From Clostridia bacterium (GTDB lineage Bacteria; Bacillota; Clostridia; Oscillospirales; CAG-272): a stretch of 20,880 bases of DNA. A program made the translations under genes and the position numbers. The notes under the pieces were generated by a model. The model was not told the origin of the DNA. It did no database searches and saw nothing but the letters and a program-made list of their open reading frames with translations. This document shows positions 14,284 through 20,374 of the stretch, piece by piece (positions within the stretch are counted from its first letter, which is position 1; each line of letters opens with the position of its first letter). The DNA lies in the NCBI GenBank assembly GCA_900753295.1, contig CAADYQ010000121.1:1-20880 (forward strand). The letters run 5' to 3'.

Positions 14284-14350
14284 ACCGAAGACCGGGACTG
14301 CCCGGAGCCTCGCACCTCCGAAAATTTACGCAGTCCCCGGTCTTCTCGGT
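14284..14350 (+). other. Intercistronic hairpin between binding protein and permease genes
   Basis: GAAGACCGGGACTGC (14287-14301) pairs with GCAGTCCCCGGTCTTC (14330-14345) with one bulged C. The outer ACCGA/TCGGT extends the stem and an inner CGGAG/CTCCG fills the loop. There is no U-tract after it. This is the usual place for an mRNA-stabilising or partial-termination structure that keeps binding protein in excess over permease. Confidence 0.7.
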
Positions 14351-14366
14351 CCGGATAAGGATAAAA

Positions 14367-15026
14367 ATGCTGACACAGGTTCTTGCCTCGCTTGCCGACG
14401 GCTTTATAAAAACACTCGAAATATTCTTTCTCACCCTTGCGGGCGCGCTCCCGCTGGGGCTTTTGATCGCCTTCGGCTCGATGAGCCGCCTGCGCCCGCT
14501 GCGCGCCGTTGTTAAATTCATTGTCTGGATCGTGCGCGGAACGCCGCTCATGCTGCAGCTCATCGTCATCTACTACGGTCCGGGGCTGTTCCTCGGCAAC
14601 AACATATGGGGGACCGGCACTCCGGGGCGCTTCGTTGCGGTGCTTGCGGCATTTATATTCAATTACGCCTGCTATTTTTCCGAAATATACCGCGGAGGGA
14701 TCGAAAGCATTCCCGCAGGTCAGTACGAGGCGGGGCAGGTGCTGGGACTTACGCGCCGCCAGATCTTTTTTAAGATCGTGCTTTTGCAGGTGATAAAACG
14801 GATAATCCCGCCGATGAGCAACGAGGTCATCACGCTCGTCAAGGATACGTCTCTCGCGCGAGTGATATCGGTCTACGAGCTGATATGGGCGGGAGAGGCA
14901 TTTATAAAATCAAAAGGAATACTCTGGCCGCTGCTTATGACAGGTCTTTTTTACCTTGTATTTTCCGGACTGCTTACACTGCTCTTCGGCAGGATCGAAA
15001 AAAAGCTGTCCTATTTCCGTTCGTGA
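14367..15026 (+). CDS. Polar amino-acid ABC transporter permease
   Basis: 219 aa, the usual size for HisM/GlnP-type permeases. Several hydrophobic membrane segments are evident, with an N-terminal one near residues 10-35 and a last one near 188-208. The EAA-like coupling loop reads SIPAGQYEAGQVLGLTRRQI, preceded by SEIYRGG and followed by IPPMSNEVITLVKDTSLA, all characteristic of the family. The ribosome site AAGGAT precedes the ATG. The single permease probably forms a homodimer with the lipoprotein and the ATPase encoded on either side. The stop is 9 bp from the ATPase start. Confidence 0.93.
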   Translation: MLTQVLASLADGFIKTLEIFFLTLAGALPLGLLIAFGSMSRLRPLRAVVKFIVWIVRGTPLMLQLIVIYYGPGLFLGNNIWGTGTPGRFVAVLAAFIFNYACYFSEIYRGGIESIPAGQYEAGQVLGLTRRQIFFKIVLLQVIKRIIPPMSNEVITLVKDTSLARVISVYELIWAGEAFIKSKGILWPLLMTGLFYLVFSGLLTLLFGRIEKKLSYFRS

Positions 15027-15035
15027 GGTGCAAAA

Positions 15036-15791
15036 ATGGCTATACTTGAAGTTAAAGATCTCAGAAAACGCTTCGGCAAGACCGAGGTGCTCAAGGGCGT
15101 GTCGTTTGACCTTGAGGCGGGCGAGGTGCTGTCTGTCATCGGCTCGTCGGGAAGCGGAAAGACCACGCTCCTGCGCTGCCTCAACTCGCTTGAATTTGCC
15201 GACAGCGGCACAATATCCGTAGGCGGCGAGGTAATGTTTGACGGCGGAAACGAAAAAAGCACCGTCGGCGAAGCGGAGCTGCGCCGGCGCAGACTGCACT
15301 TCGGGCTGGTGTTTCAGTCGTTCAATCTTTTCCCGCAATATACGGCGCTTGAAAACGTTATGCTGGCTCCGGGGCTGACCCGCCGCGCGACGCCGGACGA
15401 AAACCGCCGCCGCGCCGAGGCTTTGCTTGCCGACGTGGGACTCGCGGGCAAGCTGAACAACTACCCCTGCGAGCTTTCGGGCGGTCAGCAGCAGCGCGTT
15501 GCCATTGCGCGCGCGCTTGCGATGGATCCCGAAATACTTTGCTTTGACGAGCCGACCTCGGCGCTCGACCCCGAGCTGACGGGCGAGGTGCTGCGCGTGA
15601 TACAGGCGCTTGCCGAGCGGAAGATGACGATGATCGTTGTCACGCACGAGATGAGCTTTGCGCGGGACGTCTCCGACCGCGTGCTTTTTATGGACGAGGG
15701 CGTGATAGCCGAGGAGGGCGAGCCGCACGCAATGTTTGCCGCCCCCAAGACCGAGCGCCTCTGCACATTCCTCAGCGCATACAACAAATAA
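15036..15791 (+). CDS. Polar amino-acid ABC transporter ATP-binding protein
   Basis: 251 aa, GlnQ/HisP type. Walker A is GSSGSGKT (36-43), the Q-loop lies in LVFQSFNLFPQ (91-101), the signature is LSGGQQQR (147-154), Walker B is ILCFDEP (167-173) and the switch His is in VVTHEM (H204). All catalytic residues are present. The GAGGTG ribosome site overlaps the end of the permease gene, so the three genes form one operon. The gene is followed at once by a chain of hairpins (15792 onward) with no classic U-tract; transcription may end within the repeat island or at the terminator near 16099. Confidence 0.95.
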   Translation: MAILEVKDLRKRFGKTEVLKGVSFDLEAGEVLSVIGSSGSGKTTLLRCLNSLEFADSGTISVGGEVMFDGGNEKSTVGEAELRRRRLHFGLVFQSFNLFPQYTALENVMLAPGLTRRATPDENRRRAEALLADVGLAGKLNNYPCELSGGQQQRVAIARALAMDPEILCFDEPTSALDPELTGEVLRVIQALAERKMTMIVVTHEMSFARDVSDRVLFMDEGVIAEEGEPHAMFAAPKTERLCTFLSAYNK

Positions 15792-15854
15792 ATATTTTGC
15801 AAAGCAAAATATATCATACGGCGTCAGCCGTATATCATATCGCGTAAGCGATAT
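15792..15854. repeat. Chain of three perfect hairpins
   Basis: Hairpin 1: ATATTTTGC-AAA-GCAAAATAT (15792-15812). Hairpin 2: ATACGGC-GTCA-GCCGTAT (15816-15833). Hairpin 3: ATATCGC-GTAA-GCGATAT (15837-15854). They are separated by only three bases each (ATC or ATC-like), and the arms are unrelated in sequence while the layout is the same. The core of hairpin 3 (CGCGTAAGCG) recurs inside copy R2. This is a repeat type built from structure, not a CRISPR, as unit and spacer lengths are too short. Confidence 0.75.
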
Positions 15855-15860
15855 ACCACT

Positions 15861-15953
15861 ACAATAACTTTGGTCAAGGCGCGTAAGCGACTTGACGAGG
15901 CGGGGCAACCAAACTATAAAGTTTGTTTATACTAAATCCCCCTCCGTATATCA
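15861..15953 (+). repeat. Palindromic dispersed repeat, copy R2
   Basis: 93 bp; its first 49 bp are the exact reverse complement of part of R1 (11046-11094). Structure: GTCAAG-g-CGC-GTAA-GCG-a-CTTGAC; then GGCGGGG pairing imperfectly with CCCCCTCC around the hairpin AAACT-ATAA-AGTTT; ending CCGTATATCA. The third copy follows directly in the same orientation, 95 bp on. Confidence 0.85.
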
Positions 15954-15955
15954 TT

Positions 15956-16049
15956 AAAATAACTTTGACCAAGACGCCGCAGGCGGCTTGGTGAGGCGGG
16001 GTAACCAAACTATAAAGTTTGTTTATACTAAATTCCCCGCCGTATATCA
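15956..16049 (+). repeat. Palindromic dispersed repeat, copy R3
   Basis: 94 bp, tandem to R2. The first stem here reads ACCAAG-a-CGCC-GCA-GGCG-g-CTTGGT: compared with R2 both sides of the stem have changed together (G-C to A-T, T-A to C-G), and the conserved G/A mismatch is flipped. GGCGGGG pairs perfectly with CCCCGCC around AAACT-ATAA-AGTTT. It ends in the same CCGTATATCA. Confidence 0.85.
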
Positions 16050-16074
16050 TTAAAATGATATCCGCTTCGCGGAT
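16045..16074. other. Two small palindromes closing the repeat island
   Basis: TATCATT-AA-AATGATA (16045-16060), then ATCCGC-TTC-GCGGAT (16060-16074), both perfect. They continue the hairpin-chain pattern seen at 15792-15854. After them comes a short purine-rich stretch before the terminator. Confidence 0.6.
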
Positions 16075-16098
16075 GGAGAAAGAGGAAAATAAAAATTT

Positions 16099-16143
16099 GG
16101 GATGCCGAAAAGCTCAAATAGAGTTTTCCGGCATCCCGTTTTT
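16099..16143 (-). terminator. Bidirectional intrinsic terminator downstream of ilvE
   Basis: GGGATGCCG (16099-16107) pairs with CGGCATCCC (16129-16137), extended by AAAA/TTTT with one bulged C and by CTC/GAG near the loop. On the minus strand it is followed by AAATTTTTATTTTC, as expected for ilvE, whose stop is 11 bases away. On the plus strand GTTTTTCTATTTT follows, so it can also stop any transcript from the ABC operon. Confidence 0.88.
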
Positions 16144-16148
16144 CTATT

Positions 16149-17189
16149 TTATTTGCACACTTCCGTCAGCCAGCCGTCCGGCGCGGGGACCGTCCCCATC
16201 TGTATACCGCGGATGGTATTGTAGAGCCGTTCGGTCACGCTGCCCATCTTCTCCATGCCGGAGGGCAGATAGACCTCCCTGCCGTGATCGGAGATCATTC
16301 CGACCGGTGAGATGACCGCCGCCGTGCCGCAAAGACCGCACTCGGCAAATTCCGTGATCTCGGAAAGCGCCACCGGGCGCTCCTCCACCTTCATGCCCAG
16401 CATATGCTCAGCCACATAAAGCAGCGAGCGGCGGGTGATGGAGGGCAGGATGGAATCCGACTTCGGCGTGACGAGAGTCCCGTCCTTTTTTATAAATATG
16501 AGATTCGCGCCGCCTGTCTCCTCGATATAGGTCCGCGTAGCGGGATCGAGATAAACATTTTCGTCAAAGCCCTGCTCGTGCGCGTCAACTATCTGATAAA
16601 GGCTCATCGCGTAGTTGAGTCCTGCCTTGATATGTCCGGTGCCGTGCGGCGCGGCGCGGTCGTAATCGCTCACACGCAGACGTATGGGACGTGCGCCGCC
16701 CTTGAAGTACGGTCCGACCGGAGTCGCGAAAATGCGGAACTCAAAATCGAGCGCCGGCTTTACGCCCACGACCGGCGTTGTGCCGAACATGAACGGGCGC
16801 AGATAAAGCGAGGCTCCCGTGCCGTACGGCGGCACATATGCCGCGTTTGCAGCGACTACTTTTTTTATTGCCTCAATGAATTTTTCCTCCGGGAACACCG
16901 GCATTTTCATGCGGCGGCAGGAGTTTGCGAGCCGCTCGGCGTTCAGGTCGGGGCGGAAGCAGACTATCCTGCCGTCCACCGTTTCGTAAGCCTTCAGCCC
17001 CTCAAAAACCGTTTGCGCGTACTGAAGCACGCAGGCGCTCTCGCTCAGCGTGACATTTGCGTCCGTGCTGAGCGCGCCCTCGTCCCACGCGCCGTCATGC
17101 CAATGCGCCACAAAGCGCTGCTCGGTGGGAATATACCCGAATCCGATATTCGACCAATCTATATTTTTATGCTCGCGTTTATTTTCCAT
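16149..17189 (-). CDS. ilvE: Branched-chain amino-acid aminotransferase (class IV)
   Basis: 346 aa, the size of the longer (eukaryote/Bacillus-type) BCAT group. A PLP enzyme moving the amino group between leucine, isoleucine or valine and 2-oxoglutarate. The PLP lysine is K188 in GTGHIKAGLNYA; the cofactor-phosphate region EETGGANLIFI and the GLCGTAAVISPV loop near the C-terminus are typical, as is VFEGLKAYET near 62-71. The start at 17189 has GAAAGG 9 bases upstream. It is a single gene with its own promoter (17232-17260) and terminator (16099-16143). It can serve synthesis or breakdown of branched-chain amino acids; the neighbours do not decide which. Confidence 0.94.
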   Translation of the reverse strand: MENKREHKNIDWSNIGFGYIPTEQRFVAHWHDGAWDEGALSTDANVTLSESACVLQYAQTVFEGLKAYETVDGRIVCFRPDLNAERLANSCRRMKMPVFPEEKFIEAIKKVVAANAAYVPPYGTGASLYLRPFMFGTTPVVGVKPALDFEFRIFATPVGPYFKGGARPIRLRVSDYDRAAPHGTGHIKAGLNYAMSLYQIVDAHEQGFDENVYLDPATRTYIEETGGANLIFIKKDGTLVTPKSDSILPSITRRSLLYVAEHMLGMKVEERPVALSEITEFAECGLCGTAAVISPVGMISDHGREVYLPSGMEKMGSVTERLYNTIRGIQMGTVPAPDGWLTEVCK

Positions 17190-17231
17190 AATAACATGCC
17201 TTTCAGATAGAGCCTTATTTCAACGAATGAT

Positions 17232-17260
17232 ATTTTACCACCGTTTTGGGCATTTGTCAA
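17232..17260 (-). promoter_or_regulatory. Sigma-A promoter of ilvE
   Basis: On the minus strand there is TTGACA (17255-17260), a 17-bp spacer and TAAAAT (17232-17237). The predicted start is near 17225, leaving a short leader of about 36 nt with the ribosome site. Confidence 0.85.
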
Positions 17261-17262
17261 TA

Positions 17263-17368
17263 TCAAAATTGCAAAAATTGCGGGATATATCGCGTTTTCG
17301 CTTTGTATATTCCGTTGTGTTGCAACATCTGATTTCAAAAATTGCAAAATCGCGGGTGATATTTTCGC
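17263..17368. repeat. Imperfect direct repeats upstream of the ilvE promoter
   Basis: TCAAAATTGCAAAAATTGCG followed by GGATATATCGCGTTTTCGC (17263-17301) resembles TCAAAAATTGCAAAATCGCG followed by GGTGATATTTTCGC (17335-17368), start to start about 72 bp. The first copy abuts the -35 of ilvE. They may be regulator sites or a decayed duplication. Confidence 0.45.
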
Positions 17369-17395
17369 AGTGCGGACTGCCGGCATCAACACGGG

Positions 17396-17432
17396 CGGCG
17401 CCGGGAGAGGTCAAAAAGCCTTCCCGACGCCG
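17396..17432. terminator. Hairpin just after the sulfatase stop
   Basis: CGGCG-c-CGGGA-g-AGG (17396-17410) pairs with CCT-TCCCG-a-CGCCG (17419-17432) with one mismatch and one bulge. It begins 7 bases past the sulfatase stop. The T-rich run TATTTATTATTTTTT lies on the plus-strand side, so as an intrinsic terminator it is better suited to plus-strand transcripts; for the sulfatase mRNA it may act as a 3' end structure. Confidence 0.45.
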
Positions 17433-17438
17433 TATTTA

Positions 17439-18938
17439 TTATTTTTTCAGCTCGGTCCCCCAGCTGCCGACCTGCGCGCTCATTGACGCGCCCTTCGGTC
17501 CCGGAACACCGTGCAGCGCCGCGTCCTCATAACGCCGCCACTGCTCCCAATAAAGCCTGCCGAACTCGTTTTTCTCGTCCTCCCACTCATCGTGGAGGCG
17601 GAAAAGCTCCCGGCGCAGCTCTGCCGTTATCCCGTCATAGCCCGGCGCATCAAACAGATTGTCGCGCTCCCAAGGATCGGCTTCAAGATCAAAAAGCTGT
17701 GTGAGCTTAAGGTTTTCGCTGCGGTATTCGATGAGCTTATACTTCCCCTCTATCACGCCGCGTATGCGCGCCTGGAACGCCAGATACAGCGAATCGCGCG
17801 GCGCCTTGCCGTCACCGCGGATGACGCCGGCAAAGCTTTTGCCGTCCACCGATGCGGGAACGGGAATATCCAACAGCTCGCAAAGCGTGGGGAATATATC
17901 GAGCAGGTAAACATAGCTCTCATCCACGCGTCCCGCGGGTATGCCGGGACCCGAGATGAGGAGCGGAACGCACACGCTGTGCTCGTACACATTCTGCTTG
18001 CCCATAAGCCCGTGCTGACCTATCGCCAGACCGTTGTCGCCGCACATCACGATCACGGTATCGTCAAGCATACGGCGCTCGCGCAGTGCGTCAAGCACCC
18101 TGCCTATGCAATCGTCAAGGTGACTTATCATTGCGTAATAATCGGCAATATGCTGTTTTATCCTTTCGGGGCGGCGCGGATATACCTCGGTATTCTCGTC
18201 GCGGCCCTTTGCCGCCCAGCCGAAGGACACCGCAGGCATTGCGGCATAGTTCGGCGGCAGTGAGATCTTTTCGGGATCGTACATATTGCGGTATTTTTCC
18301 GGCATGGTGCGCGGATCGTGAGGAGCCAGGAAGGAAAGATACATGAAAAACGGCGCGTCGTCGTTATAGCCGCGTATGTAGTCCGCCGCCGCGTCGGCAA
18401 ACAGCTCGCTGGAATGCACGCCTGCATTGATCTTTTCCGCCCTCACCTTGACCGGCGTCTCATTTGCCGTAAAGTTGGGTGTAAAATCTATCTCGTGCGT
18501 ATATTTTCCGTCCGCGTGATAATCGTTGACGGGAACATTCCAGTGATCCCACATGCCGCCGAAAAACACATCGGCTCCGCCGTCAAAGCTGCGCGCGTAA
18601 CTGCCGACTCCGTTGTGCCATTTGCCTATCCCCACCGAATGATATCCGGCGCGGAGAAAGCTCTCGCCCATGGTGGTGTCGCATTCGGGGATATTCTTGC
18701 CGCAGTCCTCAAGATGGAAAAGCGTCCTGCCGGAATTGAGCATTGCACGGCTCGGCATGCAGACCGCCGAGGCGGTACCGCCCGGAATGTGCGCCCGCGT
18801 GAACGCCATTCCGCGGCGCACGAGCGCATCGAGATTCGGCGTGCTTATCTCATCGTTACCGAGCGCATGGATCGTACCGTAGCGCTGATCGTCGGTAAGC
18901 AGAAAAAGTACGTTCGGACGTTTTTTTGCCTCGCTCAT
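17439..18938 (-). CDS. Sulfatase (cysteine-type, formylglycine-dependent), no signal peptide
   Basis: 499 aa, alkaline-phosphatase-like fold. Metal ligands D16-D17 (LLTDDQRYG) and D301-N302 (CGDNGLAIGQ), the maturation motif C60-M-P-S-R followed by AMLNSGR, K106 (GIGKWHN), H207 (LAPHDP) and K314 (GLMGKQNVYEHS) are all in place. C60 must be converted to formylglycine, in anaerobes by a radical-SAM maturase, which is not in this window. There is no signal peptide, so it would hydrolyse sulfate esters in the cytoplasm. The start at 18938 has GGAGG six bases upstream; a TTG further upstream falls inside that ribosome site and is rejected. It lies 11 bp after the LRR-metallo-beta-lactamase gene. 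Substrate unknown; a sulfated glycan fragment is plausible. Some members of this fold are phosphonate hydrolases, but CxPSR also occurs there. Confidence 0.88.
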   Translation of the reverse strand: MSEAKKRPNVLFLLTDDQRYGTIHALGNDEISTPNLDALVRRGMAFTRAHIPGGTASAVCMPSRAMLNSGRTLFHLEDCGKNIPECDTTMGESFLRAGYHSVGIGKWHNGVGSYARSFDGGADVFFGGMWDHWNVPVNDYHADGKYTHEIDFTPNFTANETPVKVRAEKINAGVHSSELFADAAADYIRGYNDDAPFFMYLSFLAPHDPRTMPEKYRNMYDPEKISLPPNYAAMPAVSFGWAAKGRDENTEVYPRRPERIKQHIADYYAMISHLDDCIGRVLDALRERRMLDDTVIVMCGDNGLAIGQHGLMGKQNVYEHSVCVPLLISGPGIPAGRVDESYVYLLDIFPTLCELLDIPVPASVDGKSFAGVIRGDGKAPRDSLYLAFQARIRGVIEGKYKLIEYRSENLKLTQLFDLEADPWERDNLFDAPGYDGITAELRRELFRLHDEWEDEKNEFGRLYWEQWRRYEDAALHGVPGPKGASMSAQVGSWGTELKK

Positions 18939-18949
18939 CGGGCGCCTCC

Positions 18950-20371
18950 TCAATATTCGGTCTCGGCGGTGATACCGCCGTCAGCAGTGAGCCGTAGCAC
19001 GCAAAGACCGCAGTCGCTGACAATATAGTTGGGCGTCCCGGCGGCGCGAAGTCTATCTTCAAACACCGTCCACGGCGCGTCGTCGCTGTCCGAGACAAGC
19101 ACGCGCGCGCCGACAGCCTCTGTCCACTCGGGCGTGTTGGAGGTAAAAACGCCGTGATGGTTTGTCTTTGCGGCGTCGGAACGCAGGAATCCGCCGAGTC
19201 TTTCGACAAGTTCACGCTCGCGCACGGCGTAAAGATCGCCCGCGGTGAGGTAGCTCACGTTCCCGTAAATAAACTTCATCCCGACCGATATGTTGTTCAC
19301 GCCGCCGTCGCTCATATCGCTGTTCTCGTCGATGATGAGATCCTCCGGACGCGGATTGAATATTTTTATCGTAACGTTGCCGATCTCAAGCTCTCCTCCC
19401 TCGCAGAGGTCGCGCCGCATTTCGGTGCCGTGCGCGGCAAGCAGCCGCGCGAGCTTTTTCTCCCCGGTCTTGAAATCAAGCCCGGAATAAAGATAAGTTC
19501 CTATCCCGCCGCCCTGCGAAAACAGGTATTCCGCCGCCTTTGACGCGCCGCCGTAGTGATCGCCGTGCGGATGCGAGAGCGCAAAATAATCGAGCCGTTT
19601 TATCCCCGCGCCCGCAAGAAGCTCCACAACATGGAACCAGCAGGGCGGCGCTCCGGCGTCTATCATCATCGTTTTGCCGTCCGGGAAGACTATCAGGGTG
19701 CAGTCTCCGGACTTGCCGTCATATTCCTCGACCGTAAGGTCGGGGGTGACTATGTACATCGCACCGTCGCCGCCGGCGCGTATGACGTCGCCGATGCGTG
19801 CGGTCATTTCATCATAGCGGCGCGTGTTGTCGCGGAAGGAAAAATGCGCGCCGAAAATAGACGCGTTGCCGTGCGACGATCTTCCCACACGCACGCGGCG
19901 CTCCCATTCGACGGCAGTGCCCGCGTATTTGATCTCACGCACGCCCTCGCTTTTTATGAACGCCTTGAAATCCACCGAACGGAGGCTTGAGGGGAATTCG
20001 AGCCATGTAAGGCGCGGGCATTTTTCAAATGCCTTGGGTCCTATGACACGCACGCCCTCGCCGAGCGTGACCGAAGTGAGCGCGGTGCATTCGCCGAACG
20101 CACGTGAGCCTATTACATCCACACTGCCTGGCACATAAAGGCGCGTGACGGCGGTAAAGCCGCCGAAGGCGCAGTTGCCGATGCTTTCGATGCCGTCCTC
20201 GATCACAAGCTCGCCGACACTTGAGCGAAAGTCCGCAAACGGAGTGAGCGCGGGGTCGGTATAGTTATACATAGCGCCGCTGCCGCTTATGCGCAGCACG
20301 CTGCCGTCAAACGAAAACGCAATATCCTCACCGCATTTTCCAGCAATGACCGTAACCTCGTTATTTTCCAT
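18950..20371 (-). CDS. LRR_5 (BspA-type) repeats fused to a ComEC-like metallo-beta-lactamase domain
   Basis: 473 aa in two parts. Residues about 10-180 are BspA/Treponema-type leucine-rich repeats: an opening GKCGEDIAFSFDG and LRISGSGAMYNY typical of clostridial surface proteins, repeats such as IESIGNCAFGGFTAVTRLYV and VDVIGSRAFGECTALTSVTL, and an end block IKYAGTAVEWERRV. Residues about 200-473 are a metallo-beta-lactamase-fold hydrolase like the C-terminal domain of ComEC: GDCTLIVFPDGKTMMIDAG, then the HxHxDH motif at H267, H269, D271, H272, then TAGDLY (D379) and TNHHGVF (H405-H406). The metal site looks intact. No signal peptide or membrane segment is seen, although BspA repeats are normally extracellular. 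It starts 3 bp after pepT, with GAGGTG as ribosome site, and is followed by the sulfatase. Substrate unknown; the repeats may bind a partner or target. Confidence 0.85.
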   Translation of the reverse strand: MENNEVTVIAGKCGEDIAFSFDGSVLRISGSGAMYNYTDPALTPFADFRSSVGELVIEDGIESIGNCAFGGFTAVTRLYVPGSVDVIGSRAFGECTALTSVTLGEGVRVIGPKAFEKCPRLTWLEFPSSLRSVDFKAFIKSEGVREIKYAGTAVEWERRVRVGRSSHGNASIFGAHFSFRDNTRRYDEMTARIGDVIRAGGDGAMYIVTPDLTVEEYDGKSGDCTLIVFPDGKTMMIDAGAPPCWFHVVELLAGAGIKRLDYFALSHPHGDHYGGASKAAEYLFSQGGGIGTYLYSGLDFKTGEKKLARLLAAHGTEMRRDLCEGGELEIGNVTIKIFNPRPEDLIIDENSDMSDGGVNNISVGMKFIYGNVSYLTAGDLYAVRERELVERLGGFLRSDAAKTNHHGVFTSNTPEWTEAVGARVLVSDSDDAPWTVFEDRLRAAGTPNYIVSDCGLCVLRLTADGGITAETEY

Positions 20372-20374
20372 AGC

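Noticed and set aside
14910..15908. Minus-strand open frame of 332 codons opposite the ABC ATPase and into R2
   Set aside because: It runs through a repeat and opposite a textbook ATPase; the translation has no domain.
15792..16074. CRISPR array
   Set aside because: Hairpin units are about 18-21 bp with 3-bp separators and differing sequences, and the 94-bp copies are tandem without spacers; no cas genes.
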